Positions 49,150 to 61,600 of a stretch of DNA of 64,000 bases are shown here, piece by piece; the stretch's first letter is position 1, and each line of letters begins with the position of its first letter. Source of the DNA: Heliocybe sulcata. Its lineage: Eukaryota; Basidiomycota; Agaricomycetes; Gloeophyllales; Gloeophyllaceae. A model generated the notes under the pieces. It worked only from the letters and a program-made list of their open reading frames with translations. It was not told the DNA's origin and did not search any database. Both the position numbers and the translations under genes were made by a program. The DNA lies in assembly GCA_004369045.1 (NCBI GenBank), contig ML213519.1, forward strand, positions 229,060 through 293,059, read 5' to 3'.

Positions 49150-50100
49150 GCGGGAGTTGCACCATTTTGAGTGTTGCAATATGTTGGTCGAAATAGATTA
49201 CACCTGGTAAATATATAGGATTAGCTTTTGACGGCAGCCGATATAATTACTGACAAGGTGATGCAGATGTATAGCAATTTATTTTATTAGATACAACATT
49301 GTAGTGACATTCAATATGCAATATTTTGACGATATCAATGTGTCTTGCAAAATATCACATTGGGCTCATGCTGGGGGAGCATTGCCGAATCTAACATTGA
49401 GGGAACGAGAATATGCGGTAAAAAAGATCATATTTCACAACATCAAAAAAGGAAGATAAAACTAAAATATAGAAATATATTTGCACTGATCTGAAAGCTA
49501 ATACCGGAAGTAAAGCTATAGCCGAACGTCTAAAGGTATTTCCCGGCTGGGCCAATACCTTTCGCAAGGTTGCGGAATATATAATTTGTATAACCATTTC
49601 GGGCAGTGTTTGCAGCTGATATTATGTATCTTGTAGTATTTATTGAACTATTGTCCACGTAAAAAGATCTATCGAGTAACATTTAGGGAACTCCCAAAAT
49701 CCCAAATTTGGCCATGTCCTAAATTGATTGCAGAGGAAGATATATTATTGGCATTATGCACGGCATTTTTATCTCTTCTATCCAATCTTGCCAAAGGAAT
49801 TACAATAGATAATATATGTAAGGAGCTATGAAGGATTTTGAGAATAATAAGTTTTGCAGGTTACGGAATCAATTACAAAATTAAATAGATTTGATTTCCA
49901 TTTCGACTAACATATCGTAACGTCCGAAATGGTGCAACTTGCAGCTTGCAGCAAAGCAAGGCAAATCACGTGACAAAATACTTCAGAACGCGCACAAGTG
50001 GCGCTACAGCCACGATTCACCAGTGGCGTACACGCTACACTTCTGCTCGAAAATGTCAGGCGAAACAAGTGGAATAGTATAAAGCAATGAAGGACCACAG
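49150..50100. other. AT-rich island without genes
   Basis: The sequence is clearly AT-richer than its neighbours and holds only short frames. It contains a perfect hairpin (49532-49562). It may be remains of an old non-coding element, or simply relaxed intergenic DNA. Confidence 0.5.
49532..49562. repeat. Hairpin with 9-base perfect stem
   Basis: AAAGGTATT (49532-49540) pairs with AATACCTTT (49554-49562) around a 13-base GC-rich loop. No run of T follows, and no open element boundary is visible. Confidence 0.7.
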
Positions 50101-52371
50101 AATCTTAAGGTGGAGCCCTGCAACGCCTTGACCGTGCATAGAGTACTAGTAATTGCAGTTCAATGAATTTTGTTATTACTAGCAGCTTGATAGCAGTACC
50201 ACATGCCACTCGCGCTCCACTGCGTCAATCTGAAAATGAGTATCGCGATTGCACACACTCCCACGCCTCGATCTTCTCCGTTTGAATGGCAGTTACGGTA
50301 TCAAGCTCAGTGAGACCAGCCAGAGGATATTGCCACCACTACAGGCCGCGTATAGTAGAATAGTCGCTGACGATGAGGATGATCAAGTTACGAGAAGGGA
50401 CCTGAGCCGCTGGAGTAATTTTCGGCGCATCGATGCCTAATCCGACATGCTGTACTATGCAGTGGCGGGCAGGACCGCCAAACCGTTAAGAGATCTCATA
50501 TGTTTTACCACGACCACAGATTGTCAAGAGGTCCAGGTGCTGCAGAACGGGTACGGCCTCGGCAGGTCCCTTTATAAGCCCGTAGTGGACTTAGCCAAGT
50601 CACCGAGGCGACCGACGGGCCTCATCACTTCGGCGATAGATACACCGTGGATTGTTTTGCGCGGATGGCGGAGCGGCTCGATTTGTTCAAGTAATGCCTC
50701 TTGGGACGGGATAAATGGCGATATGATCCGACCTCAAGTAACCTGATAGTTGGAGAGGTCTCCGGGGCTCCGGCACTGGCCAGAGCTGGCATATCACAAG
50801 GGACTATGATTCAGATAACATACCCCAATTTCGAGCACTTAAGAAGCATCGAAGGCCCGTGCAGAAGATGTTGATGTAAGAAACCATGAGTTCCGAAGGC
50901 ACTGAAGACGAATGAGTGCATCTTGCGGAAAACCGATATCTGCGGGCTTGCAAGAGGATAAATGCAGCTCCTCAACATCCAGTAGAGTCCAAATGGTACG
51001 GTCCCGTTCTCGGACCAGAATGGTTGCAATATAATGCGCAAGTAGCCAAGAAACAGCACAAGGGTCATGGTCATTTTGCAGGCAATCAAGTAGTTCTTCC
51101 GACTGTGATCGTCTTGAGCCTCGATAAAATTTGCTCTCGGTGGAGATCAGGGCGCGAATGTGTTTTGAAGAACAACCGAAGGGTATCTGCAGGAAATTTT
51201 CAGGCACGATGTTCCGTTTGGCGGTCTACTTCACGATGGTTAGCATGCTACCAATGGCAACACAAAAATGGCATATGAACGATGTTTACTCATACCATTA
51301 TATTGATCGGTCACCAGAACAATCGGACGAGGAGGATGCGCAGTCCGATGAGGTATATTTCGTACCTCACTCCTCCGCATAGGATCGATCCAAAGGAACA
51401 CTCGTGAATCAGAAGCATATTGAGGACCCAATTATCATCTTCATAACAAGGCAGAGCATAATTTTCGTCGCGCAGGATCAGGTTCCTTCGGTTTTCCGAG
51501 TAGCATGGCTCGCGTAGCTTCAGGAGATGCGCATGACCAAGTCAGACTAGCTTGTTACCGAATCCTCGTTCTTCGCGTGTAGCACTTCCAGACCGACTCG
51601 CAGAGTTTTCCAGGCATCCGAGTCCTTTGAAGGTGAACTGGCAATAATGCGGTGGAAGTGTACATTTAATATTATATAATTGAAAAGTACGTATATATAA
51701 GCAGGCTACTAGTTAATTATAAGGGACTTCGATTTATTATGACCGCCTATTATACCGTTCTGTCACGATACCGAAACATGTTTCAATCCCTTTCCCGGGC
51801 GACGTCCATGTATATTGACTACTGACCCTGTGTCTTGGTCATCTAGGCTGCATTTCGTTGCGGTTTGGGCTGCACCCTATATAATACCTCTCTAGGTGCG
51901 CGTGCTCGCCCTCACTAATAGCTTACGCACGTACCTCTGTGACGATGGCTGGAACAAAAGTAAGACTTGGCGGGTTGTCTGAGAAGTGCCGCTATGGATG
52001 CTGTCTTCCTGTCTAAAAGTAGGCTCGGCTAGGCCATTTGCTTTTCCTGTGACGTTAGTCGCTTTAGGACCCTGACTCGTCAAGCATGCGCTTGTTCGTT
52101 GTATCCATATCTGCGGTCAGTACAACAGTACAATTATCGCAAATAACTACCTTGGCAGCACGGGCGTCACTCGCCCTGATGGAATGGAGTTCCCAGGCTG
52201 GTTCTATCAACGAAGCTGCCCTTGGTCAGTTCAAGCATTCTTGATCGCGCGTCAAACGAAGCCTCGGAATTCAGGACCATGGCCCGCATCTTGTCGGGAA
52301 AATGAACACGAAGCGAATGATCTGTGGCAGTGACGGCCATACCTTCGAGTACAAGCGCGCCAAGCGCGCCG
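50101..52371. other. Intergenic, no gene supported
   Basis: Scattered frames under 125 aa on both strands, none with a domain or a consistent splice pattern. The last 200 bases hold the promoter of the GT17 gene. Confidence 0.45.
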
Positions 52372-53777
52372 ATGTATCCCCATCCAGATGTTCTGATCAT
52401 GATCACGTCTCGGCGACGCCGCAGAGTTCCGAAGTATCCTGGGCGGCAACATGCCACCTCGACCGCCATTGAGTCTGCCATGTACTATGCCCGCCGTCGA
52501 TTTGTCTTTGCACTATCCTTGATATTTATCCTCTCATTGCTTGTTTGGCTCAATGAGTAAGTACAAATGTTCTGTGCAGTGCGAGCAGACATGCGCTTAC
52601 TTGACCCTCTGCTTGAAGCCTCCGTGTCCGCAATTTCTTGTCGTACTCCACAAGACCGCTCTGGGATACACCTATCGGTCCTCACGCTCTCGTACCCCAC
52701 TACTACGCCAATGGAATAGCGTTCGATGATCACCTATGTTCCATACATGGATGGAGAAGTAGGGAGCAGCCAGCTCAGATCTGGGATGCCATCCTCGTGA
52801 GCACCGAGCTCGACCTCCTAGAAGTGCGAATGCATGAACTCGATTCGGTTGTCTCGAAATTCTTCATTGTCGAGTCGGATCTTACGTTCACTGGCTTACC
52901 GAAGCCGATGGCGTTCCAGGAGCACAGGGACCGGTTCAAGGCCTTCGAGGCTAAAATTGTGTACTCAGTCTTCCATGGCCGAGAGCTGGAGCGTGGCGAA
53001 TCGCCCTTCGAGAACGAGATAGAGCAGAGGAATCATATGGATGCGCTATTGAAATCCCACCCCAAACCAGAGGAGCCTCTTCTTGTCATCTACTCCGACG
53101 TCGACGAGATACCCTACTCTCACACGTTGCGGCTCTTGCGTCATTGCGACGCACCATCACCCCTTCACCTACAGATGTCGGAGTACCTGTATTCATTCGA
53201 ATGGTCGGCAGGGAAGCTCAGTTGGAGAGCACAGGTGCACCTCTGGAAGGATGGTGAAGGGGCCGGATATGGACACTCCCAAGTCGCCGACCATATGCTG
53301 GCGGACTCGGGGTGGCATTGCACGTTCTGCTTTAGGACTATAGGCGAGTTCGTTACGAAAATGAGAGGTCGCTTGAAGCCTGTACTTCAATCCAAGCGTG
53401 ACATTGACACGTCTCCTCAGGCTATTCGCATGCGGATAGGGTGACTGATCCATCCTTGCTGGACCCCCGTCGAATACAAGACATTATTTGCGCAGGAGAC
53501 GATATCTTCGGTATGCTGCCTGAAGCATATCGGGTCGGTCACAACGGTATCCTTCACTGGAGTATGAACACTAACTCATTTTTCGCGCATCGCAGTACAA
53601 GGACCTCTTTGCACTGCTGAATAAAGACCCGTAAGGAGCCAGCCGCAGAGTCATGCACAATTAACGCTTATACATCTCTGCAGGTCCCCTTCCGCCGTAC
53701 ATGTACCGCTGTACGTCTTACAGAACAGTGAGAGGTTCCACTTCTTGCTCCCTGGTGGGTGCATACGCGATGATTAG
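52372..53777 (+). CDS. Glycosyltransferase family 17, type II membrane protein, 391 aa
   Basis: GT17 enzymes are related to the GlcNAc-transferase that adds bisecting GlcNAc to N-glycans (MGAT3); the fungal substrate is unknown. Exons: 52372-52556, 52619-53367, 53421-53533, 53596-53630, 53684-53777, total 1176 bases. Start is ATG 52372, or ATG 52399 in the same frame. A basic cytosolic tail (SRRRRRVPK) precedes a single membrane anchor ([17 protein letters not shown]), as in Golgi glycosyltransferases. The catalytic region shows [32 protein letters not shown], the metal-binding-type [38 protein letters not shown]-like YSHADR and a C-terminal FLLPGGC. A 35-base exon 4 is in phase. Confidence 0.9.
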
Positions 53778-54100
53778 ATTCATCGGTACGTGGAACCTGC
53801 GTCATACGGTTCTCATGTTCTAAGGAGAACTTCTACGGCAGGGATGGACCGCATCTCCTTGAGACCGTTCTTGGGATAATATTCCTCACTTATGGCATAG
53901 AGCCGCCTTGCTCTTCGACCGCGGTTCTGTCCGCACAGATGAGCTTCGGCGTAAGGTAGTACATCCTTGAAGTCTTCCATTGAAGGATGTGGAGTTAGGA
54001 TTATACTTGCTTTCCGACATAGCTGATAGGCTCATGCCGTATATCCAGTTCAGTCCAGATGTTGTTCAACATCTGTACTGCCCCTCCTATAACAGCTCCA
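53778..54100. other. Intergenic between convergent GT17 and MYND genes
   Basis: No gene seen; 3' flanks of both genes. Confidence 0.5.
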
Positions 54101-56056
54101 TCAACACTCGCAGGGACATCCCTGTCCATGGATCACTCCCTCGACGAGGTCCGTTCGGACAAGGGGTTCACCGACGGGAAAGAGCTTGAGAAATAGTTCG
54201 GTATGGTCTCCTCGGCGTAGCCGAACGCTGACAGCAAGCGCTGGGCCTTGATATGTTTTCGCTTTATGGCGCAGATCCGCCCACCAACCACACAGTGGGG
54301 CTTGATGGACAGGACAGAATATACCGTCTTCGGCCGTTTTTATCTCCCTCTTCGTAGGGTACGCGTGCAGATCAAGCTTCAGCACGAGTAGCTTGGTTCC
54401 TCGTTCTTTGAAGACGTCCGGAACAACGTCCTTCATCTTCTCTTGCTCGATCCTCAGCATGAGCGAGATGAATTCAAAATCCTCGCGGGGCAACTTCTCG
54501 TACTGACCTTCTACCGTTAAGATTTGTGTCAGCTAATTGTCTGAGCCCGAGAAAGCTTGGTAGACGAACCGAGACGGCGCAGACGAAGAAGGTCGCATGC
54601 CTGCATGTGCGATCGACTCCAATGCGCTTCCTGGCAAGCCTTTGTGCAATACCGTGCTACTAGACACCGACTGCATTTGTAGAAATCGCTACGGGCTCCT
54701 TCCGTACGGCACTGCGCGGGTAAGATTATCCTGCTAGGAAACGAGATGACTGAGTGGCTCACCAGATCATGACTACATTTCTCTGGCCCCCGTACCAGCT
54801 GTGGAGCCGAGGACAAAAGCTCCAACTGACTTCTCAGACGAGATACGAAGACTCCCCAAGAGTCCGTCCAGACAGAGTCATTGCTAAACCTATTGAGGTG
54901 CATCTGCGATTGCACTATTGAAGTCCAAGATGAGGCCATTACCAATAGCACCGACCGATATACCGTGTAACCTGGCAGCTTATCGGTCAGAAGCCAATAG
55001 AAGCAATCTTCCTCATTACCAGCTAGGTACGGCAGCCATGGCTCGCACCGGAGCAAGGCAAGGAGTAGCTTCGCATCGAGGGCTTGGATCATCCAAGCTG
55101 TGGTGTCCCCGTAGTTGAGCATCAAGTACAAATTCCATAGTGCAGCCTGAACTGCAGCGCCATGTCGATCGACTTCCTCCGAGATTTCCGACGGATGCCT
55201 GGCTGTAAGCTTGACAAGAAGCTTCGTGACGACGGAGACGCAGTTCTCGGATAGGAAAGCATGGCGTAGCGTCCCATCATGCTCCGACAGGAGGGTAACA
55301 ATCTGGATGTTGCGTGAAACGTGTGTAGGATCGTCAGGGAGATGTGAGTGGATATCCCGCAGGAACTCCGTGGTGGCTGAGGCGATCTGCTGGCGACGAG
55401 GCCTGACAGGTGCCATAAGGTCCATATAGAGGGCAATCAGCTGGTAGTGACAGTGCGCTTCCTCCAGTATCATGTTCATTAACGTGGTTGCATGAAAGAT
55501 GCGGCCCGTCATCTCCCGAAACTCCGCGTTGCTTATTTCCATCGTCCATAATCTCGCCACCAAATCGAACAACCCTTTCGTCTCGAACATGGCACAAAGG
55601 GTGTTACGCTCCGAGTTCTTGAAGTGATGCAGAAGATAGATAGTAGACGAGAGGACTCCACAGTGGGATCCCGGCGCATTGGGGGATGGGTTTTGGAGGA
55701 GAGGGAGAACAGCCAGGATAATGAACTTCCACGCGGAGGGCCACGACCACAGTAACCCTCGTGACTCTTCACGTAGCGCCATCTCTTCATTGAAGTGGAG
55801 ATCCAAGCATACGTTCGCCGCGTGCAACAATGCAGCATCGTCCTGAAGCGAGCGGACTGGGACGTCGCAGTATTTCTCGAACAGGCTCTCCATCACATCC
55901 AGCAGGCTGTTCAGCTTATCGGCGGGCAGTCTTGGTCCGCTGGCGCTACGAGAGACGAGATCACGGAAGGCTGCGATAGATCCTGATCCTGCCTTGGAGC
56001 ACTGAGTCTACGGCAGCCCTGCCACATGAGCCATAGATTGCATGCCACAGTGTCAT
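54101..56056 (-). CDS. MYND zinc-finger protein, fungal type
   Basis: Function unknown; MYND fingers bind proline-containing peptides in protein complexes. Main exon runs from about 55990 down to 54570. A second exon, 54101-54510, follows after an intron with donor at 54569, giving EGQYEKLPREDFEF. A long helical, armadillo-like N-terminal region (HAANVCLDLHFNEEMAL, LWNLYLMLNYGDTTAWMIQA) precedes the finger at about 54590-54720, with Cys/His spacing CRTEG ... YKCSRC ... YCTKACQEAHWSRSH ... C. The likely start is ATG 56056 (MTLWHAIYGSCGRAAVDSVL). One base too many near 55985-55995 (after VLQG) would shift that start out of frame, or a further splice is needed; otherwise translation starts at ATG 55893. 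One of many paralogues expected in Agaricomycetes. Confidence 0.82.
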
Positions 56057-56388
56057 CCCGCGCACCTCGCATTGCAAGTCAGTCCAAGACATAACGTCAG
56101 ATATAAGGATGGTTATAGGAAGCAATGTGGTAGTCAGCGGAGAAGATGAGGGATGTGGCAGGTCCACGCGCAAACGCGAACTTTATGCCACAAGGGCACG
56201 TGAATGGCCAAACAAGTGCCAAACAACCACAAATGCAACATGTCACACCGGCATCACAAGACTGTGACGCACAGACACGACCAGTGTTAGCAAAACGTCA
56301 AGAGGCAGAGGAATACAAGCTGAAGGCCACTCACGGAGTTAATTTATATTACGAGCTTGGCCTATCCTACAGCAAACCAAGACGCTAC
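56057..56388. other. Intergenic between MYND gene and methyltransferase gene
   Basis: Both neighbours are on the minus strand, so this is the MYND promoter and the methyltransferase 3' flank. No gene seen. Confidence 0.5.
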
Positions 56389-58004
56389 CTATAATTTCTT
56401 AAATTTCCCTTGCATCCATACCCGGTACATCTTCAGCTGTCGCTTACGATTCACCAGCAGACGTCGGTCGACGCCTAGTTGTTCTGCCGAGAATAAGGGA
56501 TGAGGAGAGCAAGTCGGGAGTTGGAGAGGAAACGACAGGAGGCTGGGGTGAATGATGGGCGGTGGTAAATTCGCCCGAGCGCTTGGGTCAATTGCAGGTG
56601 AGTCGGTGGCTTTCTCCGTAGAGCTGAGGTTGCCGGGTTCTTCAGATGCAGAAACTGATGGAGTGGAAGTCAAGTCCATAGTGGAGACGTCTTTTGGTAG
56701 GGCGTCGGCGTCCTTCTCGACTTGTGTGGTCTCCTTGGTGTTCACTCCCGAGGCTCGCGAGCCCGTGAACAGAAGTGCCAGCTCGTCTATATCTTATAAG
56801 CTCATCGCATAACTGACGTGAGGTATACCAACCTATCTCAAAGAAATACACTCGCGTCTTGTCACCGCGAACGTATAGATTCTCTTCCAGCAGCCGGTTG
56901 CTCCGGAAACGCAGCTGGGCAAGATCATACCTACCGTAGTCGCGGAGCAAGAGTAATCCTCCAGGTTTCAGCATCTGGAATCTTAAGATCAGTAGGGAAT
57001 TCACATGCTGGCGCAGAGCATTACCTTATGAATGTTGGCTACCGCCCGCCCCCATTCGTCGGGGTGCAAGGCGCTGAGCACGAAGACCAGGATGGCGATG
57101 TCGACGGTGCCAGGTCCCATGTCCTCTGGAAGGTCTTCGGATATCAGGTCCCATTTCGAAGCGGTGATACTTCCCATGGGTGGATCGAGATAGAGCGGGT
57201 TGTTCTATAACCAGCCACTGTAAATGGAGTACCAGACGGGCTCCCCGCGGTAAACGTACCTGAACGAGCTTCACAGCATGCGAGGAGTAGTCGTGGGCTC
57301 GGAGCTTAAGGTGAGGGTTTTGGTTGGCTGTCAGGAGGGGAAAGACGGCGTTTCCGGCGCCTAAACATTGCCGTTAGAGCAAAATTACTTCATACTGACT
57401 GCGCTTTCCTACCGCAGCCAATCTCAGCAATAGTAAGTGGGCCGGCCTGAAAGAAAGTATAAGGAACACTTGTGAATGAGCCAAGGTAATAGACGTCGGT
57501 CACCTCGGGTTTCGTGGCTTCCATGAGTTCCGGGAACTCCGTATGTAGCCTTCCATGACATGAGAGCCAATTCCGCTATGTAAATCCCGCACATACCATT
57601 TGCGATTCTTGAAGAAATTGCTCTCGTTGTTCTTGTAGAAGTTATCCCTAAGAGAAGTCAGATCTTCTAGAGCTTCGGCGGACATCATGACCCTCGCACC
57701 AATGTCGCGCTGGTTTATCGTTGTACTTGTGCTTTTCTTCATCAGCAACTGGCGCTGAATGCTGCCTCGCTAATGAGGCTGCTATCTTCTCGACCTGATC
57801 GTCCGGAGGGGGGACGTGGTCCCAGGCATTTTGGCTGAAGACATCCGCTTCATCTGTAAGAAATCTGTCTTGGATGATTTTGATCGGTATCGACTGCAGA
57901 ACGTGATGGAGGATTATGTACCTGGATCCCCAAGGCGGTTTCTCTGACTTGATGTCATGCACCGAAGAAGTTGCTTTGGGCTTGGGTGCATGTGGATCAT
58001 ACAT
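56389..58004 (-). CDS. METTL2/Trm140-type tRNA 3-methylcytidine methyltransferase
   Basis: Transfers a methyl group from S-adenosylmethionine to cytidine 32 in the tRNA anticodon loop, by family. Start ATG 58002-58004. Exon 1 encodes a PPWGSR segment; the next opens with [16 protein letters not shown], the family's N-terminal signature. Then come [23 protein letters not shown], motif I as [14 protein letters not shown] (interrupted by an intron), [30 protein letters not shown] and [34 protein letters not shown] follows, and the C-terminus ends with [18 protein letters not shown], a diagnostic tail. A Ser/Pro-rich, low-complexity insert (about 56530-56740) separates the catalytic fold from that tail. 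In budding yeast the same enzyme is fused to an actin-binding protein (Abp140); no such fusion is seen here. Exon junctions were not all fixed. Confidence 0.88.
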
Positions 58005-58653
58005 GGTTGCAAAACGAAGTTGACGTCGTAATGCTGTTGACTCCAGATGAGTATGCAGTTACTGACACAAGCAAGTAACCAGCTGGTACCTCCAAATCCT
58101 TTTCTCAGTGCTGAGGCCAGATTTCAATGCTTGACTTCGGGTAACACTTTCTGCAGGTGGAACTTCGAGCTCCAATCATATTCGACAGGCGAAGAGGATC
58201 TGGAAGGCTGGGATGACAAAGGCAACTTTGCACGGAGATTGAAGCCTGACCACGCAACAGTCTTGAATATGGTAATATGCCTTCGTCAGAAAGCCCTTCT
58301 GTGCTCTGTACAGTCTCCATGAATAGTGCGGTTTCTCTGCAGGTTTGGTCTTTCTTTGCAAAGGCAGCAAAGCATTTCCAGACCCACCAGGGTGACCTTT
58401 TATGGCTGTTTATTCAGTCTCCGACAAACACCATTTTTGTCCTCTAGACCCGAGCTACGCAGGGCCTCGGCATCCCATACGGCCGGGAGCATCACCGCTG
58501 GATAGGATCGTGAAACGCGCCAAAGTGCCTCTGCGCAGTGGGAATATCGTTTGTGCTCTTTCGTGTTCTATATCATCGACTTGTACTGTTACAGCTCGTA
58601 GCTGGATGGACTATCAGTGATTGGTCTCGACTCCCAATTGCATACACATTGTC
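58005..58653. promoter_or_regulatory. Divergent promoter region of methyltransferase and Rho GEF genes
   Basis: The two start codons face away from each other across about 650 bases. Short frames inside (up to 91 aa) have no domain. No clear TATA box or other element could be named. Confidence 0.45.
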
Positions 58654-61600
58654 ATGTCGACAGCGACCGCCCGCGCAGGTCCCCCGGACGATGAAGACCT
58701 CCAGGCCCTCTACAAGGAGGTATGGGCCAGCTTTGCCGACGAACAGTTACCTGGGCAGAGCCCTGCGTCGCAACCCTCTGTTTCGCCGTCCGGGAGACAG
58801 CGTGAAGACATAGAGGATCTGTACAACGCGTATGCAGGCGAAGATTCTCAGTTTGATGCTGGGAGGTCGAGAGCTACGAACGGATCATCATCTGCAGTAG
58901 GGCGTTCTTCATCAGCTCAGGCAAGCTCAAGCGTGTCCCGGTTATCCTGTAAGTAACTTAGCTGCTTGACTCCGACGTGGGGACTGACCGCCATCAAGCG
59001 GCAACTGCCTCACCGAGCCTTCCAACTTCGCCCCGAGATCGATCCCTTCCTTACGCACCGACTTCCCCGAACCAGGCCAGGCCGTACAGGAAACTCCCGC
59101 CTGTGCCAGGTTCTTCCTCTTCAGTGCCCACATCTTCCTCATCCAGCTCATACACTATGCCCGAGCCGAAACCATACGCACCGCCAGATGCGAGCTCTCA
59201 GCGTCAGAAGTACTCTAACGAGCTGTATGTGTCTTTGGTATGAGGTGCACATCGACCACTGACAGACGTATAATAGTGTTCCTACAGTTTCCTCTCCGAA
59301 CGGATCCTCTTCGAATGGTCTCCGACCACGCCCATCCACCGAGTATCTAGTCGAGAGACCCCCTCGGCCTCAAGGACTGCCACCAAGCCCGCGACCCTAT
59401 TACAACCAGTCGCAGTCGCAGGCGCCCACGAACCGCCCTTCGTCTCCCTCGAGTCCAGATAACCCTGTCTCCAACTCATATTCTCGCCAACCCAACGGAG
59501 GCTCTTCAGCATATCCAATGCCCGTGCCCAACAACTACGGCGGCGAGAATGGTATGTATGGTAATCCGTCTGGGTCGCAGTGGAATGGGCGCAATGGTGC
59601 AGGGAGTCCACCAGCTGTTCGCCCGACGGGCGCTCAAGCTCCGCAGATCCCTGGATATATCGTGCACCCAGTTGCGGACACAGGTCCCCCGGTGCCTCCA
59701 CCGCCGCCTCCTCCGGAACTGGTCAAGATGCTAACTGGGTCGGCTTACCCCTTTCCCCCGTCCAATGCGCATAGACAGTCTCCACCATATCTGACGCCAG
59801 GACCCGCGTTACATAATCCTCCCCCAAGGTCGAGCTCGCGACCAAATCTGGACGCGTATGATAATCAATACTTGAAGAGCGATGTCGCACCTCCACCGCC
59901 CGCGAAGGATGGGCAGGTATTATCCAGCAGGCCATCCACAGCGAATCTGGCGGGCCGTGAGTGTCTAGTTTATTCGTTCACTTCTGGTGGTATTGACAGA
60001 AAATGCAGCAACGAGAGTATCGCCAGGAACACTCTTGGACGCGACCACACCCGACGGCCTGGGCAGGTCGCCTTCAGAAGGGTCTTCGAGTGTCTCGTAC
60101 ACGCCTATGCCCAGTGTGGACCGCAATAACTCGGTCACTTCGACATCACCCTCAGTGGCTAGCACGGGCGACTTCTCCGGCGTCACCGACAGGTCCTCCG
60201 CCGCGACGTCGGTGTACAGCGGACATGTGTCATACCCAACGCCCATGCCTGATCTGGGTGAATCGAGCTCCCATTACCACAATCGGTCGTACAGCACAGT
60301 CTCTGCCAGCGGACCTGAGCCGGGCCCGTCGAATGGGCGTACTATCTACTCGGATTATCCGAAGGATATCAAGAGCAAGCTGGGCTTGAACCCGGAGGAT
60401 TTTGACGAGTATGAGGATGAGGATGATTTGTATGAGTACTCGGACTCGGAGGACGCGGAGGATCGGTTTGTCAACTTCTCGCTTTTGAGTCATATTGCGA
60501 TGCGGTTGAGGGATAAGGTCCCGAGGGGGACGCATGTCAAGGGCGGGATACCATACCCGAGGGCTTTCACTGGGAAGGACATTGTGGTAAGTGCGGCATC
60601 GGCGGGATGCGTATTCGCTGTTTCACTCGTACTGATTGGTCATTCAGTCTACCATCCAAGGCCAGATTCAACGAGAACTCCTCATCAACCACGGCATATC
60701 GACGAACGACAGGCGGATTGCGCTGCAGATCGCTCGTAGTCTGCAGAGCCAGCTGTTCTTCTATGAAGTGGAATGGGGTGGGCGAGTGCTCGAGGATGGC
60801 GTGGAGGACGTGTATATGTTCCTGGACGACGAAGAGGGCGCGTCGGACGCGCGTATTGAGAAAGAGGAGCTGCCGACGGGTGTCATCACGATGCTCACGA
60901 AGTGTTACAGCTCGGACTGTTCGGAGGAGCAGCCGTGTTATGCGTATTTGTGTCCGCGAAAGGTGAGATTCGACGTGCGGGTGACATGCGTCGTGAAGAC
61001 TGAATATGTGGTTCCGCATTTAGCAACGGATGATGCCCGATGAGCCGACGCCAGAACCTGTAGTTGCGGTCAAGGTAAAAAACCTTATATGGATTACGAT
61101 ACGGATCTGACTAGGAGTTGTATTTAGCGGACTGAGAACGACTGGGAAGTGCCGGAGGAAGTCATCAACACTCTTCCCTCTAGCGAAATCAATCGCCAAA
61201 CGTAAGTCGCCCGCTTGGTACTGCGATGCACATCTAAGGCTGGTTGTCCTCAGGATCATCCACAAGGTGATCAGCAAGGAGAAGCAATATGTGGAGGATT
61301 TGGATCTTGTCGAATCGGTTCGTTATCCCTCCGCATGCACTTGATACGAGTGAATCTGAGATTGTGTCAGCTCTTCATCAAACCGCTGCGGGCGGCTGAT
61401 CCGCCTGTCATTCATCCCGATCGCTTAGAGGATTTCATTGAAGAAGTGTTCGGAAATATCCTTGACCTTCGAGAGTGTAATCGACGGCTTCTTGAGAACT
61501 TGTATGTTCGGCAGCGAGAGCAAGCGCCGATCATACAGCGGATTGGGGATGTGTTCTTAGATGCTGCGACTGAGTTCCGTTTGGCGTATCCGATATACGT

